Source: G963717155 sp963717155 (GTDB taxonomy: Bacteria; Actinomycetota; Thermoleophilia; Gaiellales; JALYLC01). Taken from it: a stretch of 64,000 bases of DNA. Below the pieces are notes generated by a model, which did no database searches, had not been told where the DNA came from, and saw nothing but the letters and a program-made list of their open reading frames with translations. Positions 38,396 through 47,173 of this stretch are shown here, in pieces. Location of the stretch: positions 1,860,001 to 1,924,000 of the forward strand of contig OY970326.1 in NCBI GenBank assembly GCA_963717155.1. Direction: 5' to 3'. The translations under genes were made by a program, and so were the position numbers. Every line of letters starts with the position of its first letter. The stretch's first letter is position 1.

Positions 38396-38908
38396 GAGGC
38401 GAGGTCGTCGGGTGTGTCGAGATCCTGCTGCGAGCCGCGGCAGGTCGCACGTGCAGCCCTCCGTGGCGCGCCGCGCTTCCCGGGCCGTAGCTCGGCCGTA
38501 AGCGCGGAGGGTGGACGCGCCGCGACGGCGTTGGTCGTGCCGTCGGGCGCAGGCGCCACGGCGAGCGGTCGGGCGAGCTCGAGCAGCTCGCGCACGTCCT
38601 CGGCCGTGACGAACGGCAGGTCGGCGGCGATCGCGACGACGGCCTCGGCGTCGGCGTAGCGCTCGAGTCCGAGGCGAACGGCCCCCGTCAGGTCGGCGCC
38701 GCCGTCATCGAGCGTCTCCGCGCCGAGGCGAGCCGCCTCTGCGCGGGCCTGCGGGTCGGGCGAGACCACGCACACGGCGAGGTCGGCCTCCTGGCACGCG
38801 GCGATGACGCCGGGCGAGCAGCTGGAGCGCGACCGCGCCTCGCTCGGCGCGCGACAGCACCCCTCCGAGCCGCGACTTCGCGTGGTCGAGCCCTTTCAGC
38901 GGGATCAC
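38371..38908 (-). CDS. cofC: 2-phospholactate/PEP guanylyltransferase CofC (FbiD), frameshifted
   Basis: About 179 residues. It activates 2-phospholactate, or phosphoenolpyruvate in actinobacteria, with GTP for F420 synthesis. GTG 38908 starts IPLKGLDHAKSRLGGVLSRA, the nucleotidyltransferase signature with KSRL. After one break near 38790: VVSPDPQARAEAARLGAETL, DADAV-type block ADAEAVVAIAADLPFVTAED and GTTNAVAARPP (substrate loop). A last indel near 38470 affects the C-terminus. It is the first gene of the minus-strand F420 operon, divergent from fgd. Confidence 0.85.
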
Positions 38909-38971
38909 GGCGACCGGAGGTAGCGTGCCGTTCGCTCGCGACCCTAGCCCCATCGCCCCGGAGAGTACGAG

Positions 38972-40004
38972 ATGCCCAGCATCGGCAGGACGCCCACTTC
39001 GACTTGGATACAAGGCGTCCGCCGAGCAGTTCGCCCCCGGCCGAGCTCCTGCGCTACGCGCTGCTCGCCGAGGAGCTCGGCCTGGACAGCGTCGCGATCT
39101 CGGATCACTTCCAGCCGTTCCGCCACCGCGGCGGCCACGCGCCCGCCGCGTTCCCGTGGCTCGGAGCACTGGCCGCGACGAGCGAGCGCATCATGATCGG
39201 CACGAGCGTCTGCACGCCGACGTTCCGCTACCAGCCGGCCGAGGTGGCGCACACGTTCGCCACGCTCGGCTGGCTCGCGCCGGGTCGCGTGTTCCTCGGC
39301 GTCGGGCACGGGAGAGTCGCTGAACGAGGTGCCGCCGACCGGTATCGAGTGGCCCGGAGGCGGTGAGCGACTCGACCCGGCTCAAGGAGGCGGTCGCGCT
39401 GATCCGCGAGCTCTGGAGCGAGGATCGCGTGACGTTCGAGGGCGAGTACTACCGGACCGCTGCGCGCGACGATCTACGACAAGCCCGAGACGCCGGTGCC
39501 GATCTGGATCGCGGCTGCCGCGCCGAAGTCGTCGCACTACGTCGGCGAGGCCGGCGGACGGCTTCATCACGACCTCGGGCAAGCCGCGCGAGCTGTACAC
39601 CGAAACGCTCCTATCCCGGCTGTGAACGCCGGCGCCGCGAGCAGTGGCCGCGCGCTCGACGACCTCGAGCTGATGCTCGAGGTGAAGCTCAGCTACGCAC
39701 CCGGACGATCGAGCAGGCCCGGAGCGACTGTGCTTCTGGGCGCCCGCTCGCGCTGCCCGCCGAGATGAAGCAGGGCGTCGACGACCCGGTCGAGCTCGAG
39801 CGGCTCGCCGACGAGCACCTCGATCTCGCGCCGTCGCGGTTCATCGTCACGCCAGATCCCGACGAGGCCGTGGAGCGGATCCTCGGCTACCGCGAGCTCG
39901 GGTTCCACCACCTCGTCTTCCACGCGCCCGGCGCCGACCAGGAGGGGTTCCTGCGCCGTTTCGCCCGCGACCTGGCGCCCAGGCTGCGCGATCGGGTCCA
40001 GTAG
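38972..40004 (+). CDS. fgd: F420-dependent glucose-6-phosphate dehydrogenase, frameshifted
   Basis: About 343 residues of LLM fold. It reduces F420 with glucose 6-phosphate. The diagnostic N-terminus LGYKASAEQFAP follows a break after the ATG 38972 start (GGAGAG upstream), then LDSVAISDHFQPFRHRGGHA, IGTSVCTPTFRYQPAEVAHT, LAPGRVFLGVG, ALIRELWSEDRVTFEGEYY, TPVPIWIAAAAPKSSHYVGE and DPDEAVERILGYRELGFHHL. These match mycobacterial FGD1 closely, including the His in SDHF (active-site His40 equivalent). Breaks near 39000, 39040, 39315, 39460, 39550 and 39720. The stop overlaps fbiC by one base (TAGTG). Confidence 0.88.
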
Positions 40005-42470
40005 TGGACGCGGGTACGGTTCCGGTGATGCTTGACGACGCGGACGCTCTGGCCCTCGCCAACGGGCCGCTCGAGGAGAGCCTCGACGAGCTGCTCGCCT
40101 CCGCCCGACGGGTGCGCGAGGACCAGCACGGCATCCACGTCACGTACTCGCCGAAGGTCTTCATCCCACTCACGATGCTGTGCCGCGACGTGTGCCACTA
40201 CTGCACGTTCGCACGACCGCCACGACGTGGGGAGCGCGCCTACCTGACGGTCGACGAGGCACTCGCGATCGCCCGCGAGGGAGCAGAGGCCGGCTGCCGC
40301 GAGGCGCTCTTCACGCTCGGCGACAAGCCGGAGCTGCGCTATCGCGCGGCGCGGGACGAGCTCGCGGCGCTCGGGTTCCCGACGACGGCCGCCTACCTCG
40401 CCCACGTCGCAGGAGCGGTGCTGCGCGAGACCGGGCTGCTGCCGCACGCGAACCCGGGCGTGCTCGATGACGACGAGCTCGCGGCGCTGCGCGAGGTCTG
40501 CCCCTCGCAGGGGATCATGCTCGAGACGACGTCGCGATCGCCTGTCGGCAGCGCGGCGGCCCCCACTTCGGCTCGCCCGACAAGGATCCCGCCGTCCGCA
40601 TCGATGCGATCGCCCGCGCCGGGCGACTGCGCATTCCCGTACACCAGCGGCATCCTGATCGGCATCGGCGAGACCCGGCGCGAGCGCGTCGAGGCGCTGA
40701 TCGCGCTGCGCGACCTGCACCTCGAGCACGGGCACCTGCAGGAGGTGATCGTCCAGAACTTCCGCGCGAAGCCCGACACGAAGATGGCGAACGCGGCCGA
40801 GCCGACGCTCGACGACCACCTCTGGACGATCGCCGTCGCGCGCCTGCTGCTGCCGCCCGAGCGTCTCGGTGCAGGCGCCGCCCAACCTCTCGGGCGACGA
40901 GTTCCCGGCATTGCTCGCAGCCGGCATCGACGACTTCGGCGGCGTCTCCCCGGTGACCCCCGACCACGTGAATCCCGAGGCGCCGTGGCCCGCGGTCGCG
41001 CGCCTCGAGGCGGCCTGCGCCGCGGCCGGCCTCACGCTGCTGCCCGCGCCTCGCCGTCTACCCGCGCTTCCTCGCCGACCCCGACACGTGGCTCGCGGAC
41101 GACACGCGCGGCCCGTCGCTCGCGGCCTCCGACGGCCTCGGCCTCGCGCGCCGAGAGCGCTGGACGACCGGCACCGTCCCCGAGCCACCGCCCGCCTGGC
41201 GCGGCGGACGCCGCCCGCAGCCGGTCGGCGGCGTCTCGACGGCGTTCGAGCGCGCACTCGAGCGCGGCCGAGACGCGGGTCGCTGCTCGACGAGGACGAC
41301 TGCGACCGCGCTGCTCTCGGCCCGCGGGCCGGAGGTCGAGCTGCTCGCCGCGCGCGGCCGACCGACGACGGCGCGAGCGCGCAGGCGACCGCGTCACCTA
41401 CGTCGTCTGCCGGAACATCAACTACACCAACGTCTGCTACTTCCGCTGCGGCTTCTGCGCCTTCTCGAAGGGCAAGCTCGCCGAGAACCTCCGCGGCCCC
41501 GCCTACCTTCTGAGCGTCGACGAGGTCGCCCGGCGCTCCGTCGAGGCGTGGCAGCGCGGCGGCACCGAGGTCTGCCTGCAGGGCGGGATCCACCCGGGAT
41601 TCACCGGTCGCTGGTACCTCGGATCTGCTGCGTGCCGTGAAGGACGCGATGCCGACGATCCACGTGCACGCGTTCTCGCCGCTCGAGGTCTGGCAGGGCG
41701 CCGCGACGGCCGAGTGGGATCTGCGCGGACTACCTGCTGCAGCCTCAAGGATGCCGGGCTCGGCTCGCTGCCGGGCACCGCCGCCGAGATCCTCGACGAC
41801 GAGGTGCGGCGCATCCTCTGCCCCGACAAGGTCTCGACGGCACAGTGGCTCGAGGTCATGCGCACGGCGCACGGCGTCGGCCTCCGCTCGACGGCGACGA
41901 TGATGTTCGGGCACATCGAGCAGCCGAGGAACCAGGCGCGGCACCTGCTCGCCGTGCGCGACCTCCAGCGCGAGACCGGCGGCTTCACCGAGTTCGTCCC
42001 GCTGCCGTTCGTCGCGCGACGAGGCGCCGATCGCGCTGCGGGGCCGGGCGCGCAGCGGGCCGACGTTCGAGGAGGTCGTCGTCGTGCACGCCGCGTCGCG
42101 GCTCGTCCTCGACCCGTGGATCTCGCACATCCAGGCCTCGTGGGTCAAGCTCGGGCCCGAAGGCGCCCGCGCGCTCCTCGCGGCGGGTGTCGACGACCTC
42201 GGCGGCACGCTGATGAACGAGTCGATCAGCCGCGCGGCCGGGGCGGCGCACGGCCAGGAGTGCCCGCCGGAGGTCATGGAGGCGGCGATCCGCGCCGCCG
42301 GTCGCGTCCCCGCCCAGCGCACGACCCTGTACGGCGAGGCGCCGGAGGATCGCGTCGCAGCGTCGTTCGGCGCGGCGCCGCTCGAGCCGACGCCCGCCCC
42401 GCCGTACGACGACGGCGGGCTCGAACGGCCGCGCCGGCTCGTGCGCCCCGGACTCGTCGGCGTCTCGTGA
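40004..42470 (+). CDS. fbiC: Fo synthase FbiC (CofG-CofH fusion), frameshifted
   Basis: About 822 residues with two radical SAM halves. It makes the deazaflavin Fo from tyrosine and a flavin precursor. CofG half: VTYSPKVFIPLTMLCRDVCH with the cluster motif CRDVCHYC, AIAREGAEAGCREALFTLGD, YTSGILIGIGETRRERVEAL. CofH half: VVCRNINYTNVCYFRCGFCA with CYFRCGFC, GGTEVCLQGGIHPGFTG, CPDKVSTAQWLEVMRTAHG, GLRSTATMMFGHIEQPRNQ, GGTLMNESISRAAGAAHGQ. Breaks near 40540, 40890, 41050, 41290, 41620, 41725 and 42020. The fused form is the actinobacterial type. The start is GTG 40004 or ATG 40028. Confidence 0.92.
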
Positions 42471-42499
42471 GGTTGCACCTGCGCGGACCGCGCGTCGGT

Positions 42500-42505
42500 T
42501 AGGCT
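42500..42505 (+). promoter_or_regulatory. Leaderless -10 element for the SDR gene
   Basis: TAGGCT, 7 bases before GTG 42513. Confidence 0.55.
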
Positions 42506-42512
42506 CGCGTCC

Positions 42513-43229
42513 GTGAACACCTACGACTTCTCGGGCCGCGTCGCACTCGTCACCGGTGCAGCCAGCGGGATCGGCGCAGCGGTCGCGAGGCGCCTGAGCT
42601 CGAGTGGCGCGCAGGTTGCGGCGCTCGACCTGCAACCCGTCGACGGCTACTTCTCGGTACAGGCGGACATCAGCCGCTCGAGCGAGGTCAATGCCGCCGT
42701 CGCCCGGGTCGAGCAGGAGCTGGGTCGCCTCGACGTGCTGGTGAACTCGGCGGGGATCCCCGGCCGATCGCTGCGCACCGTCGACGTCGACGACGACGAG
42801 TGGCAGCGCGTGCTCGGCATCAACGCGAGCGGCTCGTTCTACCTCTCGCGTGCCGTGCTGCCGGGCATGGTCGAGCGCGGCTACGGCCGCATCGTCCTGC
42901 TCGCCTCGATCGCGGGCAAGGAAGGCAACCCGATGGCCGCGGCCTACTCGGCGTCGAAGGCCGCGGTGATCGCCCTCGCCAAGGCGATCGGCAAGGACGT
43001 CGCCGGCACCGGTGTGCTGGTCAACGCGATCGCACCCGCCGTGATCCAGACGCCGATCCTCGAAGGCATCTCCGAGCAGCACGTCGAGTACATGCTGCAG
43101 CGCGTGCCGCTCGGGCGGATGGGGACCGCGGACGAGGTCGCGAGCCTCGTCGCGTTCCTCGCGAGCGAGGAGCTGAGCTTCTCGACCGGAGCCACGTTCG
43201 ACATCTCCGGCGGACGCGCCACCTTCTGA
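42513..43229 (+). CDS. Short-chain dehydrogenase/reductase (FabG-like)
   Basis: A 238-residue classical SDR: cofactor-binding TGAASGIG (approx. 15-22), NSAG (N-A-G motif), the catalytic Ser in IVLLASIAG and Tyr-x3-Lys in AAYSASKAA. The C-terminal LAFLASEELSFSTGATFDIS fits 3-oxoacyl-ACP reductase-like and sugar/alcohol SDRs. The intact start and end set the beginning of the frameshift-free part of the window. It is followed 9 bp later by an amine oxidase gene, so the two are probably one operon acting on one pathway; the substrate is unknown. Confidence 0.93.
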   Translation: MNTYDFSGRVALVTGAASGIGAAVARRLSSSGAQVAALDLQPVDGYFSVQADISRSSEVNAAVARVEQELGRLDVLVNSAGIPGRSLRTVDVDDDEWQRVLGINASGSFYLSRAVLPGMVERGYGRIVLLASIAGKEGNPMAAAYSASKAAVIALAKAIGKDVAGTGVLVNAIAPAVIQTPILEGISEQHVEYMLQRVPLGRMGTADEVASLVAFLASEELSFSTGATFDISGGRATF

Positions 43230-43238
43230 TCCGCATTC

Positions 43239-44561
43239 GTGAGCGCCGGCAACCCTGACGTCCTGGTCATCGGCGGCGGTTTCGCCGGCGTCATCGCCGC
43301 ACGCGAGCTACGCGAGGCGGGCCTGTCGGTACGGCTGCTCGAGGCGCGCGACCGGCTCGGCGGCAGAACGTGGTTCCGCAGGGGTGCGCTCGCCGGATAC
43401 GACCTGGAGATGGGCGGCACCTGGATCGCGCCCGAGCAGCGCCACGTCTGGGCCGAGGTGGCGCGCTACGGGCTCGACGCGCGGTTCTGGGGCTTTCCGG
43501 GCTCGTACGGCTGGCTGACGGGCGGGGAGCTCCGTCACGGCGCGTTTCCGGTCCCCGAGGAGGAGATGCCCGATCTCGAGCGGGCCCTGATCGCGATGCG
43601 CGAGGCCGCCGCGCGGCTCGACCTCTCGCGGCCGCTCGCCGAGCAGGACGTGGGCGATCTCGACAGCACCCCGTCCGATGTGTGGCTCGAGCGGCTCGGA
43701 CTCGGTCCGCACACGCGCGACCTGGGACTCGCGTGCTTCAGCGGCGCCGCGTCGGGTCAGCCGTCGGACGCCTCGATCCTCGAGGTCGTGCGCTGGCTCG
43801 CCGCCGCCGACGGCAGCATCTGGCGCTGGCTCGCGGCCTACGTGCTCGGCCACGTCGTCGGCGAGGGCACGTCGGCGCTCGTCGACGCGATCGCACGCGA
43901 CGCCGACTCCGACGTGCGGCTCGACGCGCCCGTCGTCGCGGTCGCCCAGACTGCGAACGGCGTGACCGTGCAGACGGGAGGCGCGTCGCCGGGCGAGCAC
44001 CACGCGTCGGCCGCGGTCGTCGCGCTGCCGATGAACTGCCTCGGCGACGTGCCGTTCGACCCCCCGCTTGCAGTCGGGAAGCTGGCCGCGGCCCGTGAGC
44101 GCCACGCGGGGCACGGCTCGAAGGTGTGGGCGCTCGTGCGCGAGGCGCCCGACTCGTTCTTCGGCCTCGGCTGGGACGGTGGCAAGGGCTTCGACTTCGT
44201 CGGGACGGAGGAGATCGTGCCGGAAGGCGCGCTCCTCGTCTGCTTCTCACCCGAGCCCGACCTCGCCCGGGCGGGCCACGACGAGGTCGAGGCCGCGATC
44301 CGTGCGTTCCTGCCCGGAACCGAGCTCATCGAGCACACGGCGCACGACTGGGACGCCGACCCCTTCGCCCGTGGGACATGGACCGTGTTCCGCCCCGGTC
44401 AGATCATGCGCTACGAGACTGCGCTGCGAGCGCGCGAGGGACGGCTCGTGTTCGCGGGCGCGCACACGGCGCTGCTCTGGCCGGGCTTCATCGATGGCGC
44501 AGTCGAGAGCGGCCTGCGTGCGGCCGCCGACGTGCGCGAGCTGCTGCGCTCGGCGTCCTAG
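43239..44561 (+). CDS. Flavin amine oxidase (monoamine/putrescine oxidase family)
   Basis: A 440-residue FAD enzyme. The Rossmann motif IGGGFAGVIAARELREAG is at the N-terminus, followed by LLEARDRLGGRTWFR (the GGR motif after the adenine-binding strand), MGGTWIAPEQRHVWAEVARY and a C-terminal FAD block FAGAHTALLWPGFIDGAVES. This matches FAD monoamine oxidases and related actinobacterial putrescine oxidases. It lies directly behind the SDR gene. Its stop overlaps the convergent tat gene by 4 bp. The amine substrate is not determined by the sequence. Confidence 0.9.
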   Translation: MSAGNPDVLVIGGGFAGVIAARELREAGLSVRLLEARDRLGGRTWFRRGALAGYDLEMGGTWIAPEQRHVWAEVARYGLDARFWGFPGSYGWLTGGELRHGAFPVPEEEMPDLERALIAMREAAARLDLSRPLAEQDVGDLDSTPSDVWLERLGLGPHTRDLGLACFSGAASGQPSDASILEVVRWLAAADGSIWRWLAAYVLGHVVGEGTSALVDAIARDADSDVRLDAPVVAVAQTANGVTVQTGGASPGEHHASAAVVALPMNCLGDVPFDPPLAVGKLAAARERHAGHGSKVWALVREAPDSFFGLGWDGGKGFDFVGTEEIVPEGALLVCFSPEPDLARAGHDEVEAAIRAFLPGTELIEHTAHDWDADPFARGTWTVFRPGQIMRYETALRAREGRLVFAGAHTALLWPGFIDGAVESGLRAAADVRELLRSAS

Positions 44562-44875
44562 CGGGAGACGCTCGACCCCTGGCGCGGCACGCTCGCGGCG
44601 CTCGGCGTCTCCTGCACGGCACTGGCGGGAGCGGCGGCCGGCGGCGGACCTGCCGGCGGGAGCTCGGCGACGCGGACGGGCTCTTGCGGGACGTCCGTCA
44701 TCGTCGCCTCGTGCGTGTCGTGCGAGCTCGAGTTCCCGTCGATCGAGTCCTTGAACTCGCGGATCCCGTGCCCGATCGAGCGACCCATCTCGGGCAGCCG
44801 CTTCGGACCGAACACCAGGAGCGCGATCACGATGACGAAGATGATGTGTGTTGGCTGAAGGAGTCCGGCACCCAT
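44558..44875 (-). CDS. TatA/TatB-type twin-arginine translocase subunit
   Basis: 105 residues: an N-terminal hydrophobic helix (IIFVIVIALLVFGPKRLPEM) with the FGPKRLPEMGR hinge of TatA/E proteins, an amphipathic helix (SIGHGIREFKDSIDG) and a long Pro/Ala-rich C-terminal tail. Whether it acts as TatA or TatB cannot be settled; the FGPKRLP hinge occurs in both. It is divergent from a second TatA-type gene at 45073. TatC is not in the window. Confidence 0.88.
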   Translation of the reverse strand: MGAGLLQPTHIIFVIVIALLVFGPKRLPEMGRSIGHGIREFKDSIDGNSSSHDTHEATMTDVPQEPVRVAELPPAGPPPAAAPASAVQETPSAASVPRQGSSVSR

Positions 44876-45072
44876 ATGGTTTCCCTACCTGACGATCGGT
44901 CGGACGGCCGTTCGCCGCCACTCTGAGGAATCACCTTGCTCGAAACGATACTCCGGCTCGCGGCAGGATGTTGTGATTGTTCGTTGAACTCGTCGGATCG
45001 GTTCGCCGACGCGCAGGTGCTGTACGGTCCTCTAGCTCGTAAACTCGACCACCCCCGCGCCTAGGAGTCACC

Positions 45073-45321
45073 GTGTTAGGCATCGGACTGAAAGAGATCA
45101 TCGTCGTCGGCATCGTCGTCCTGCTGCTGTTCGGCGGATCGATCCTGCCGAAGCTCGCCCGATCGGGCGCAAAGCGGGCGAAGGGGACGAAGGACGTGCT
45201 GCTCGAGACGAAGACCGAGCTCGAGGCCGGACTTCGCGACCTCCACGGAGACTCCGAGGAGACCCCGAAGGCACCCGCTGCCGAGCCAGTGCCGCAGGAG
45301 AAGCGCGCTCCGAGCCGCTAG
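45073..45321 (+). CDS. tatA: TatA-type twin-arginine translocase subunit
   Basis: 82 residues. GTG 45073 has AGGAG 7 bases upstream. The N-terminus reads LKEIIVVGIVVLLLFGGSIL (transmembrane helix) with the FGG-x-x-LP hinge, then a basic amphipathic helix and an acidic/Pro tail. It forms the protein-conducting element of the Tat system that exports folded proteins. Convergent with the aldo/keto reductase gene 13 bp away. Confidence 0.88.
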   Translation: MLGIGLKEIIVVGIVVLLLFGGSILPKLARSGAKRAKGTKDVLLETKTELEAGLRDLHGDSEETPKAPAAEPVPQEKRAPSR

Positions 45322-45334
45322 CCGCCCGGGCGCA

Positions 45335-46318
45335 CTACCAGCGCGCGTGCACCGTCGGTCGGATCAGCTCGTCGTACACCTCGTGGATCGCGGCGATCGA
45401 GTCGGCGTCGAGCGGCGCGAGCCGTGCCGCAGCGGCGTTGCTCCGTGCCTGGTCGGGGTTCCGCGCCCCGGGAATCACGACGGACACGCCGGGCTGGTCG
45501 AGCACGAAGCGCAGTGCCCACTGCGCCATCGTGACGTCGGCGGGCACGTGGGGCGCGAGCCGGCGCACCGCCTCGAGGCCCGTCTCGTAGTCGACGCCTG
45601 AGAAGGTCTCCCCCACGTCGAACGACTCGCCATGACGGTTGTACGAGCGGTGATCGTCGGCGCTGAAGTGGGTCGTGTTGGTGTAGCGACCGCTCAGGAG
45701 CCCGCTCGCGAGCGGCACGCGGGCGATGATCCCGACGCCGGCCTCCGCTGCCGCGGGAAGCACCTGCTCGAGCGGCTTCAGCCGGAACGCGTTCAGGATG
45801 ATCTGCACCGTTGCGACCCGCGGTCGCGCGATCGCTGCCAGCGCCTGGTCGCACGTCTCGACGCTCACGCCGTAGGCCGCGATCCGTCGCTCCTCGACGA
45901 GCGAGTCGAGGTCGTCGAACAGCGCATCGTCCGCGAGCACCGAGCTCGGAGGACCGTGCAGCTGCACGAGGTCGAGCGTCGCGAGGCCGAGATTCTCGCG
46001 CGAGCGGTCGATCCAGGCGCGGTAGTTGGCCGGCGTGTGGTTCTCGTGCAGCAGGGCGACGCGCCGGCCCATCTTGGTCGCGACGAACGGACGCGCATCC
46101 CCGAGCTCCGCGATGACCCGCCCGATGATCCGCTCGCTGCGTCCGTCGCCGTAGACGTCCGCGGTGTCGACGAAGGTGACGCCCTCGGCGAGCGCGGTCT
46201 CGAGCGCCGCGGTCCCGTCGGCCTCGGACACGTCGCCCCAGTCGGCCCCCAGCTGCCAGCCCCCGAATCCGACGCACGAGACCGTCCGGCCGAGCCGTTC
46301 GATGGTTCGCTGCTCCAC
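45335..46318 (-). CDS. Aldo/keto reductase
   Basis: A 327-residue (beta/alpha)8 NADPH oxidoreductase with the catalytic tetrad visible as Asp/Tyr in FVDTADVYGDGRSE, Lys in FVATKMGRR and His in LVQLHGPPSS. The NADPH-binding end reads GVSVVIPGARNPDQARSNAA. GTG 46318 sits 6 bases after TACGCT, which fixes the start. It resembles the AKR11/12-type general stress or sugar reductases. Two more aldo/keto reductases occur downstream (55277 and 60390) but are not close copies. Confidence 0.92.
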   Translation of the reverse strand: MEQRTIERLGRTVSCVGFGGWQLGADWGDVSEADGTAALETALAEGVTFVDTADVYGDGRSERIIGRVIAELGDARPFVATKMGRRVALLHENHTPANYRAWIDRSRENLGLATLDLVQLHGPPSSVLADDALFDDLDSLVEERRIAAYGVSVETCDQALAAIARPRVATVQIILNAFRLKPLEQVLPAAAEAGVGIIARVPLASGLLSGRYTNTTHFSADDHRSYNRHGESFDVGETFSGVDYETGLEAVRRLAPHVPADVTMAQWALRFVLDQPGVSVVIPGARNPDQARSNAAAARLAPLDADSIAAIHEVYDELIRPTVHARW

Positions 46319-46324
46319 GGCTCC

Positions 46325-46330
46325 AGCGTA
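46325..46330 (-). promoter_or_regulatory. Leaderless -10 element for the aldo/keto reductase gene
   Basis: Minus-strand TACGCT, 6 bases before GTG 46318. Confidence 0.5.
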
Positions 46331-46426
46331 GCCGGAGCGCGGACAGGCGCCTCCCAGCTGGCCTACGTTGTCCTTACACGACGTCCATAGCCTTCACAGG
46401 AAGCCGATTCTTCCCGGAGGACTCAC

Positions 46427-47140
46427 ATGGCACCCCCATTCGACGACGACCACCCCGAGGCCGAGCCCGATCGGTTCGGCCGCCGCGAATCGCTGATCAG
46501 GGCAGGCGGGCTCGCGATCGCCGTGCTCGGCGCCGGAGCAATGCCTGCGGCCGCCTCCCCGTCGAGCTCGAAAGGCGACGCCGTGGCCTGCGTCCTCGCC
46601 CCCGAGATGACCGAGGGGCCGTACTACATCGCGAACGAGAAGGTCCGGCGGAACATCACCGAGGGGATGCCAGGCACGCCGCTCGCACTGCGGCTCACGG
46701 TCGTGAACGCGTCGACCTGCAAGCCGATCAAGGGCGCCGCGGTCGACATCTGGCACGCGGACGCGGCCGGTGCGTACTCGGGTGAGCAGTCGAACGGCAC
46801 GGTCGGCCGCACGTTCATGCGCGGGATCCAGCGCACGGATGCGAGCGGGCTCGCGCGCTTCGACACGGTCTACCCGGGCTGGTACACCGGTCGCACGGTT
46901 CACATCCACGTGAAGGTGCACGTCGGGGGGAACGTGATCCACACGGGTCAGCTGTTCTTCAACGACGCGCTCACCGACATCGCCTTCAGAAAGGCGCCGT
47001 ACAGCGCTCGCCCGGCGCGCGACGTGCGCAACGCGCAGGACTCGATCTACCAGAGCGGTGGAAGCAGATCCGTTCTCAAGGTGCGCAAGAACGGGGCCGC
47101 CTACATCGGTGCGATCAGCATGGGCGTCCGTACCGGATAG
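46427..47140 (+). CDS. Intradiol ring-cleavage dioxygenase-like protein, probably Tat-exported
   Basis: 237 residues. CGGAGG precedes the ATG. The N-terminus has a twin-arginine stretch RRESLIRAGGLAIAVLGAG followed by an Ala-rich cleavage-type region. The catalytic domain shows EMTEGPYYI, AAVDIWHADAAGAYSGEQ (Trp/Tyr) and PGWYTGRTVHIHVKVHVGG, which contains the Tyr and two His that bind Fe(III) in protocatechuate/catechol dioxygenases. Extracellular members of this family open catechol-type rings of lignin-like compounds. Two Tat component genes lie 1.1-1.9 kb upstream. Confidence 0.85.
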   Translation: MAPPFDDDHPEAEPDRFGRRESLIRAGGLAIAVLGAGAMPAAASPSSSKGDAVACVLAPEMTEGPYYIANEKVRRNITEGMPGTPLALRLTVVNASTCKPIKGAAVDIWHADAAGAYSGEQSNGTVGRTFMRGIQRTDASGLARFDTVYPGWYTGRTVHIHVKVHVGGNVIHTGQLFFNDALTDIAFRKAPYSARPARDVRNAQDSIYQSGGSRSVLKVRKNGAAYIGAISMGVRTG

Positions 47141-47152
47141 ACCTCCGCGCGA

Positions 47153-47158
47153 TAGAGT
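47153..47158 (+). promoter_or_regulatory. Candidate -10 element for the MFS gene
   Basis: TAGAGT, 15 bases before GTG 47174. It is also 8 bases before an ATG at 47167 that opens a five-codon reading frame (ending TAG) overlapping the transporter start. Confidence 0.4.
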
Positions 47159-47173
47159 CGGGCCCGATGTGGC

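Noticed and set aside
39887..42520. An 877-codon minus-strand open frame opposite fbiC
   Set aside because: fbiC motifs (two CxxxCxxC sites) are unambiguous on the plus strand despite frameshifts.
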